A stretch of 12,725 nt of DNA. It comes from Flavobacteriales bacterium. GTDB lineage: Bacteria; Bacteroidota; Bacteroidia; Flavobacteriales; BACL11. Under the pieces are notes generated by a model, which was not told the DNA's origin, did no database searches, and saw nothing but the letters and a program-made list of their open reading frames with translations. The position numbers and the translations under genes are program-made. Of this stretch, positions 7,156 to 12,725 are shown piece by piece (positions within the stretch are counted from its first letter, which is position 1; the number at the start of each line of letters is the position of its first letter). The stretch lies in the NCBI GenBank assembly GCA_002724895.1, contig PBQB01000019.1:13456-26180 (forward strand). Direction: 5' to 3'.

Positions 7156-7982
7156 TATATTATCAAGTTGAAATAGTTACTTTTGGTAAAGAAGACTATT
7201 ATGAAATAATAATAGCAATGTTAAATGAAATTGATTTTGAGTCATTCCTTCAGGAAGACAGTAAATTAACAGCCTATATTCCAAAAGCTTTATTCAATAA
7301 TGATCTTTTTAATGATACTATTAAACAATTAGAAACGAACATTAAATTAGAATTTAATATTTCTGAACTTGAAGAAAAGAATTGGAATCAAGAATGGGAA
7401 AATAATTTTACTCCAATAAAAATAAATTCACAATGCATTATACGTGCTGATTTTCATAAAAATTTTCCCAACATAAAGTATAACATTATTATTAATCCAA
7501 AAATGTCTTTTGGAACAGGTCATCATGAAACTACCCAATTAATGATTGATAAAATTTTTAAAATTAATCATTGTAATAAAAAAATATTAGATATTGGAAC
7601 AGGAACAGGAATTCTAGCAATATTAGCGTCAAAATTTAAAGCAAAAAAAATTTTTGCAATTGATAATGATAAATGGGCTTACAAAAACGCTATTGAAAAT
7701 GCAAAACAAAATAATTCCAAAAATATATCTTTTTTTTTAGGAGAATTGTCTCAAATAAAAAAGCAAAATTTTGATATTGTCTATGCAAATATTAATAGAA
7801 ATATTATTTTAAGAGATTTAAAATTGTACTATAGTTTTATGAACAAAAATTCAGATCTTTTATTAAGTGGTTTTTTAAAGCAAGATTCTCAATTAGTAAT
7901 AGAAAAATCACATCAAGTCGGCTTTAATTTATTATTTAAAAACACTCAAAAATGGCAAATTTTACATTTCAAAAAAAAGTAG
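7152..7982 (+). CDS. prmA: Ribosomal protein L11 methyltransferase
   Basis: PrmA uses S-adenosylmethionine to trimethylate ribosomal protein L11. Seen over 276 residues: an N-terminal L11-recognition domain at about 1-90, the linker signature SFGTGHHETTQLM at 119-131, SAM motif I LDIGTGTG at 146-153, the acidic end of strand two in FAIDND (Asp171), and the post-motif YANINRNII at 211-219, where family members have a similar N-I-N triad. The C-terminal QKWQILHF resembles the normal family end. The start is the ATG inside the tpiA stop (ATGA). The last 31 nt overlap the next gene in another frame and hold an A-run directly before the TAG stop, described separately. Confidence 0.96.
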   Translation: MIYYQVEIVTFGKEDYYEIIIAMLNEIDFESFLQEDSKLTAYIPKALFNNDLFNDTIKQLETNIKLEFNISELEEKNWNQEWENNFTPIKINSQCIIRADFHKNFPNIKYNIIINPKMSFGTGHHETTQLMIDKIFKINHCNKKILDIGTGTGILAILASKFKAKKIFAIDNDKWAYKNAIENAKQNNSKNISFFLGELSQIKKQNFDIVYANINRNIILRDLKLYYSFMNKNSDLLLSGFLKQDSQLVIEKSHQVGFNLLFKNTQKWQILHFKKK

Positions 7983-10900
7983 TTTTTCTTTTTATTTATT
8001 TGTTTTTTGTTTCTTTAGATTCTTATACTCAACAAAAACCAAATTTTAAAAACTTTTCTAGTGAATATGCTGAATTTATTGATGAAATGAAAATTTTTAT
8101 GAAAATTAATTCAAATACCCAACTAAAAAGTAGTTATAAAGAATTATTGAGCATTTCTGAAGGGATTGAGGTTGAGGATAAAAAATTAATTATTCAAATC
8201 TCTAATTTAATGTTGAATAAAAAAATGAAACCAAAACCTCATTTTATAAGCTTTATTGAATCTTTAAATATTCTTAAATCAAATTCTAAAAGAAATAAAA
8301 TTATTAATGAATGGTTAGTAGTTTTAGACCACATACTTAGACATTCTTCAACTAAGCGGTTTATGACTTTTTGTGACTTTACAAATGATTTGATTGTCTC
8401 AAATAACTTAAGATCTACTAAATCAGTTTCATGGAAAGTTAATTCAATGGATTTTAATTTTTCATATGTTAATAACGAACCTGCAGTTATTTTTCAAAAA
8501 GAAGTAGATTTATTTTGTTCATCAAAAGGTGCTAACATTAAAGTGTATAAAACAACAGGGTCATATTATCCTATTATAAGTAAGTGGGAAGGTGTTGGAG
8601 GTATTATTAATTGGCAAGATCATGGATTATCTTCAGATTCTATTTATGCAACTATAGATAAGTATCAGTTAGATACAAGAAGAAGTAAAGTTGTTTGTGA
8701 CTCCGCAATATTTGTAAATAAGTCACTTTTTAACAAAGGGATTATGGGACAATTAGTTGTAAAAGGAGTTTCAGGAACTCAATCCGATAAATATCCAATG
8801 TTTACTTCTTACAGTAAAAACATTCAACTTAAAGATATATTTCCAAATATTGATTACAAAGGAGGTTATAAATTGGTTGGTAAAAATTTTATTGCAGATG
8901 GTGGAGATTTAGCCAAGGCAAGAATAATTTTTAAAAAGAACGGAAAAGATCTATTTATTGCTAATTCTAAAAAATTCACTTTAGATTCTGATAAAATAAC
9001 ATCTAAAGAAACAGGTGTAAAAATATTTTTTGACAATGATTCAATATATCATCCAAATTTAAAATTTAAATATATTAATAGTAATAGAAAATTGGAGCTG
9101 CTTAGTGATTTAAATAGAGCTTTAAGATCTAAAATGTTAAATACCTATCATAAAATTACCATGGAGTTTGAATTATTAGAGTGGAAAATTGATAGTGAAA
9201 TTATTAATTTCGGTTCACTTCCTGCTAGTGCTACTTCGCAAGCAAATTTTGAATCTTACAATATGTTTGATAATAATAGATATAACTCTTTAAAAGGTAT
9301 TGATAAAGTTCATCCGCTAATATTAGTTAAAAGATATGCCACAAAAATCGAGAAAGAATCTTTTTATGTAAAAGATTTTGCAAATTATACTGGATTTCCG
9401 TTGCATCAAATCGTTCCATATTTTATTAGGTTGGCCGGAGAAGGGTTTGTATTTTATGATTATGGAAAGGAAAGAATTACAATTCAGCCAATGTTATATA
9501 ATTATATTAGAGCTGCTTCAGAAATTGGAGATTATGACGTTTTAGCTTTTAGGTCTTCTCTAGATGTTCGTTTTGATAAATTAAATGAAAATAAAAAATT
9601 AACAAATGCAATATTAAATATTAACACCAAAGATTTGCAAATATTTGGTGTTAAAAAGGTTCCTCTTAGTAATAAAAGAGGAATTATGATTTTTCCAGAA
9701 AATAAAGAGGTGATATTAAAAAAGAATAGAGATTTTAAATGTAAAGGTGAGTTAAATGCTGGTACAGGAAGATTAAAGTTATTTGCTCAAAATGTTGTTT
9801 TTGATTATGATAAGTTTACTCTTGAATTTAATGATATTGATTCTTTAAAAATTAAAGTGCCATTTGATCCTCGTAAAATAGATATGCGAGGAAACGATAT
9901 TTTAACTGATGTAAAAACTATTCTTAAATTCGATAAGGATACAACCCTACTAGTTCAAGCTGAATTAATTATTGATCATCCATTGAATAAATCCGGAAAT
10001 AATAATGATTTATATGGTGACTATCCGAAATTTGAAACTTTTGAAAGATCATATGCTTATTATGATCAAAAAAACTTATATAATGGAGTGTATAACAGGA
10101 ACAATTTTTATTTTAAAGTTGATCCTTTTACTATTGATAGCGTAAATACTTTTAGTAGAAAAGGACTTGATTTTCCTGGAACATTTTATTCTGCTGATAT
10201 TTTTCCAGTTTTTAGAGATACATTATCAGTAATGAAAGATAATTTTTTAGGTTTTAATAGGAAAACATCAGAAGCAGGTTTTGCAATATATAAAGGTAAG
10301 GCAAATTATAAAGAAGAAATACGTCTTGATGGGTCTGGTCTTAAAGGTTCTGGAGAATTTTCATATTTGAATTCCAATTCATTAGCAAATGATATTATAT
10401 TTTTTCCTGATTCTACCAATTTAGTTACAAATAAATTTAATATCACAAAAGAGACGCTCGGGATTGAATTTCCTACAGTTTTTAATGATATTACTCATAC
10501 TCATTTTTTACCATATAAAGATGAACTATATTCAAAAAATAAAAACAATAAATTTCAAATGTATGATAAAAAGTCTAGCTTTTCTGGAGATTTATTAATG
10601 AAACCTACCGGATTGACAGGTTCCGGAGAAATGGTTCTTGAAAATGCTGAGATAACTTCAAATATTTTTAAATATAATGCAGATTGGTTTCAATCAGACA
10701 CGTCAAATTTAGTGATATATGATACACAAAAAAATATAGCTCTTAAAGCACTTAATTTACGTTCATATATTGATCTTAGTTCTAGAAACGGTATATTTAA
10801 TTCGAATGGAGATATCTCTTTAGTAGAATTAATTGCAAACCAATATGTATGTAATATCGATCAATTAAATTGGAAAATGGATGAGGAAATGTTTTTCTTT

Positions 10901-12439
10901 AGTAAAGAAAGTAATAACTCAAAACAAAATTTAGAATTTATTTCGATGCATCCTAATCAAGATTCTCTAAGGTTTTCTGCATTAGATGCACAGTACAGCT
11001 TAAAAGATTTTATTATTCATGCTTCTGGAGTAGAGGAGTTAAGAATTGCTGATGCGATAATATTACCTGATTCAGGAATTGTAAAAGTTGATAAGAAAGG
11101 AATAATGCATACTTTATTTGATGCAAAAATAATTGTAGATGATTTAACCTCTTATCATTCATTTACAAAAGCAATAGTTGATGTTAACTCCGCTTTTAGT
11201 TATGTTGCAAGTGGTGATTATAGTTATAAAGATGCATTAAATAATGAACAAATTTTATTTTTTGAAAAAATAAGTGTTAATAGTGATACAGTTACTTTTG
11301 CAAAAGCAAGTATTAAGGAAGATACATTATTTAATATTAGTTCTAAGTTTGATTTCAAAGGTGATATTGAGCTAACCAGTGATATAAAGAACTTGACATT
11401 TGATGGATTTTTTATGTTAAAACATAAGTGTGATTTAATTCCTGCTGAGTGGGTGAAATTTAAATCTGAAATTGATCCAGAAAATATTTATTTTAAGTTA
11501 GATAAAAAAATATATAATGATAAAGGAGATTTACTTTCAAGTGCACTAATGATGAGTAAAGATTCATCTTTAATGTACAATACATTTTTAAATCTAAAGC
11601 GTCAAAAAAATGATTACCAGCTTTTTAATATAAACGCAAATTTAAAATATGACTATCAAAAAGAAGCTTTTATTATTGGAGATACTGATACTTTGGCTAA
11701 TTATTACATGTTATATGACAATGTATGTAAAGTAGAAGGTTATGGAAAAGTAGATTTGAATCTTGGTTTAAGTTCAATTGATATTCAGTCGGTAGGTTCT
11801 TTTTCTCATGAAATTGAAAAACAAAATGTTATGTTTAATGGTTTTATGTTAATTGATTTTTTCTTTTCGGAAGATGCAATGGATTTATTAGTTGAAGATA
11901 TTTTAGATAATGATTTAGGTGAGACACTAGAAGAGAGTAACCAATATGAAAATAATTTGCAAATTGCAATAGGAAGTTCTATGACAATTGATGAATATTA
12001 TAGTTTAGAAGAAGGTTCTAAAAATTTTCCAAAGAACTTAAATAAATCATTTGTTTTTGTAGAAAACACATTTGTATGGAGTCAAAAAAAGAAACAACTT
12101 TTGTTAGCAGGAGATATTTGGGTCGGGAATGTTTATAATAAACCTATTAATGTTTTGCTTGAAGGGTATCTTTTAATTGATAAAAGTTCTAATTCTAATT
12201 CATTTAATTTGTATTTTACAGAATCTGCCTCAAATTATTTACAATATTATTTTGAGTACAAACAAAATAAGATGAAGGTTTGGTCTGCTAATAGCAATTT
12301 TAGAATTTTGATTGATGAATTACCAGATGGGAAAAGAAAAGTAAAGAGAAAGAAAAATAGAAATCCTTTTTCTTTTAACTTAGGAAAAGAAGAAGATATG
12401 AACAAATTCCTTTTTAAAGTTAAAAATAACAAATTATAA
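7952..12439 (+). CDS. Very large exported protein of unknown function (1495 aa)
   Basis: I do not recognise a named family. Seen: residues 1-26 look like a Sec signal peptide (Lys-Lys at 8-9, hydrophobic core VVFLFIYLFFV, then a polar stretch with QQK); there is no lipobox Cys. Residues 35-155 are helical-looking. From about 160 onward the chain is mostly alternating beta-like sequence with many short F/I/V strands and Asp/Asn/Ser turns. Segments near 305-385 and 600-640 look like strand ladders, loosely recalling OstA/LptA- or AsmA-type proteins. Residues 470-512 look winged-helix-like. Glycine-rich repeats GLKGSGE (796-802) and GLTGSGE (887-893) are paired. The tail is basic (KRKVKRKKNR near 1461). 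I see no T9SS C-terminal signal. The only practical start is the ATG at 7952, because the next in-frame ATG loses the signal peptide. It overlaps prmA by 31 nt. An envelope or periplasmic role is inferred. Confidence 0.85.
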   Translation: MANFTFQKKVVFLFIYLFFVSLDSYTQQKPNFKNFSSEYAEFIDEMKIFMKINSNTQLKSSYKELLSISEGIEVEDKKLIIQISNLMLNKKMKPKPHFISFIESLNILKSNSKRNKIINEWLVVLDHILRHSSTKRFMTFCDFTNDLIVSNNLRSTKSVSWKVNSMDFNFSYVNNEPAVIFQKEVDLFCSSKGANIKVYKTTGSYYPIISKWEGVGGIINWQDHGLSSDSIYATIDKYQLDTRRSKVVCDSAIFVNKSLFNKGIMGQLVVKGVSGTQSDKYPMFTSYSKNIQLKDIFPNIDYKGGYKLVGKNFIADGGDLAKARIIFKKNGKDLFIANSKKFTLDSDKITSKETGVKIFFDNDSIYHPNLKFKYINSNRKLELLSDLNRALRSKMLNTYHKITMEFELLEWKIDSEIINFGSLPASATSQANFESYNMFDNNRYNSLKGIDKVHPLILVKRYATKIEKESFYVKDFANYTGFPLHQIVPYFIRLAGEGFVFYDYGKERITIQPMLYNYIRAASEIGDYDVLAFRSSLDVRFDKLNENKKLTNAILNINTKDLQIFGVKKVPLSNKRGIMIFPENKEVILKKNRDFKCKGELNAGTGRLKLFAQNVVFDYDKFTLEFNDIDSLKIKVPFDPRKIDMRGNDILTDVKTILKFDKDTTLLVQAELIIDHPLNKSGNNNDLYGDYPKFETFERSYAYYDQKNLYNGVYNRNNFYFKVDPFTIDSVNTFSRKGLDFPGTFYSADIFPVFRDTLSVMKDNFLGFNRKTSEAGFAIYKGKANYKEEIRLDGSGLKGSGEFSYLNSNSLANDIIFFPDSTNLVTNKFNITKETLGIEFPTVFNDITHTHFLPYKDELYSKNKNNKFQMYDKKSSFSGDLLMKPTGLTGSGEMVLENAEITSNIFKYNADWFQSDTSNLVIYDTQKNIALKALNLRSYIDLSSRNGIFNSNGDISLVELIANQYVCNIDQLNWKMDEEMFFFSKESNNSKQNLEFISMHPNQDSLRFSALDAQYSLKDFIIHASGVEELRIADAIILPDSGIVKVDKKGIMHTLFDAKIIVDDLTSYHSFTKAIVDVNSAFSYVASGDYSYKDALNNEQILFFEKISVNSDTVTFAKASIKEDTLFNISSKFDFKGDIELTSDIKNLTFDGFFMLKHKCDLIPAEWVKFKSEIDPENIYFKLDKKIYNDKGDLLSSALMMSKDSSLMYNTFLNLKRQKNDYQLFNINANLKYDYQKEAFIIGDTDTLANYYMLYDNVCKVEGYGKVDLNLGLSSIDIQSVGSFSHEIEKQNVMFNGFMLIDFFFSEDAMDLLVEDILDNDLGETLEESNQYENNLQIAIGSSMTIDEYYSLEEGSKNFPKNLNKSFVFVENTFVWSQKKKQLLLAGDIWVGNVYNKPINVLLEGYLLIDKSSNSNSFNLYFTESASNYLQYYFEYKQNKMKVWSANSNFRILIDELPDGKRKVKRKKNRNPFSFNLGKEEDMNKFLFKVKNNKL
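7971..7982 (+). other. A8 run with A_AAA_AAG heptamer at the prmA stop
   Basis: Eight A residues at 7971-7978 followed by GTAG place the heptamer A AAA AAG at 7973-7979 in exact zero-frame phase for prmA, directly before its TAG stop. This is the same heptamer as the -1 programmed frameshift site of E. coli dnaX. A -1 shift would enter the frame of the downstream exported-protein gene. The sequence is seen; any frameshifting is speculation, since such A-runs are common in AT-rich DNA. Confidence 0.3.
9359..9487 (+). other. Winged-helix-like segment within the 1495-aa protein
   Basis: Residues 470-512 show a helix-turn-helix-like pattern: SFYVKDFANYTGFPLHQIVP, a second helix PYFIRLAGEGF, then a short wing-like hairpin VFYDYGKERITIQP. 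Such a fold would be unusual in an exported protein and could act as a packing or protein-binding module. It was recognised by eye only. Confidence 0.35.
10322..10417 (+). repeat. Glycine-rich protein repeat A in the 1495-aa protein
   Basis: Residues 791-822 begin RLDGSGLKGSGEFSYLNS and continue with a strand ending in IIFFPDST. This matches the second copy 91 residues later in its GLxGSGE core, the following N/S-rich turn and the aromatic-Ser-Asp-Thr end, and suggests repeated beta units. Confidence 0.6.
10595..10711 (+). repeat. Glycine-rich protein repeat B in the 1495-aa protein
   Basis: Residues 882-920 contain MKPTGLTGSGEMVLENAEI, then a strand ending DWFQSDTSNL. The GLxGSGE core aligns with repeat A. 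The similarity is at protein level only. Confidence 0.6.
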
Positions 12440-12444
12440 AATAA

Positions 12445-12725
12445 ATGGATTATACTGAGATTTATTTATATGCTTTTTTATCTTATTTGACAGGTTCATT
12501 TCCATCTGCTGTTTGGTTTGGAAAATTGTTTTGTAGAATTGATGTTAGAAAATTTGGATCAGGAAACGCTGGTGCAACAAATACATTTAGAGTGTTAGGT
12601 AAAAGAATTGGAGCTTTAGTGCTATTTTTTGATATTTTTAAGGGCTGGATGTCTGTTAATTATGTTACACTGATATCTCAAGGTATAAATAATGATTTTA
12701 TATCAACAAGTTTATATTTTGAGCT
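12445..12725 (+). CDS. plsY: Glycerol-3-phosphate acyltransferase PlsY, 5' part only
   Basis: PlsY is an inner-membrane enzyme that transfers an acyl group from acyl-phosphate to glycerol-3-phosphate, giving lysophosphatidate, the first step of phospholipid synthesis. Seen in the 93 complete codons before the window ends: a first membrane helix with [13 protein letters not shown], where G-S-x-P-S-A is the family's first conserved motif (17-22); then the second motif [18 protein letters not shown] at 35-52, the phosphate-binding loop; then a second helix ending in DIFKGW (63-68). The ATG at 12445 follows the previous stop by 5 nt, so it is in the same operon. The remaining membrane helices and the third motif lie beyond the window. 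There is no Shine-Dalgarno-like sequence before the start. Confidence 0.95.
   Translation, partial: MDYTEIYLYAFLSYLTGSFPSAVWFGKLFCRIDVRKFGSGNAGATNTFRVLGKRIGALVLFFDIFKGWMSVNYVTLISQGINNDFISTSLYFE

Overview
This window looks like a compact stretch of core chromosome from a very AT-rich member of the Bacteroidota, probably a free-living Flavobacteriales-like lineage. I base that on the proteins: a Bacteroidota-style ArgS, a two-repeat DUF1599 protein, a DoxX/thioredoxin fusion of the BT_3928 type, and the order folP-cdaA against DUF1599-DoxX-permease-tpiA-prmA, which I recall as a common Bacteroidota neighbourhood. Most starts have no Shine-Dalgarno-like sequence, which also fits the phylum. The genus cannot be fixed from the sequence alone.

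Layout. (1) Positions 1-2174, plus strand: the 3' end of a CtlX/arginine-deiminase-like hydrolase, overlapped by 4 nt by argS. (2) Positions 2181-3824, minus strand: folP followed 3 nt later by cdaA. This pair converges on argS with 6 nt between the stops. (3) Positions 3835-12725, plus strand: one tight run of DUF1599 protein, DoxX/thioredoxin membrane protein, DppB-type ABC permease, tpiA, prmA, a 1495-residue exported protein of unknown function, and the 5' part of plsY. The folP and DUF1599 starts face away from each other with only 10 nt between them.

How the genes relate. Most are housekeeping genes: tRNA charging (ArgS), folate synthesis (FolP), c-di-AMP signalling (CdaA), glycolysis (TpiA), ribosomal protein methylation (PrmA) and phospholipid synthesis (PlsY). 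They do not form one pathway, and the operon seems held together by compaction and co-expression. The least understood parts are the 1495-residue protein, the DUF1599 protein and the DoxX/thioredoxin protein.

Only about 39 nt of the 12,725 lie outside the called genes. I see no tRNA, rRNA, CRISPR, insertion sequence, attachment site, riboswitch or convincing terminator, and no gene-free stretch approaching 300 bases. I did not find a clear new defence or mobile system. The best leads are the giant exported protein, including an apparent winged-helix-like segment, and a dnaX-type slippery heptamer at the prmA stop inside its overlap with that gene.
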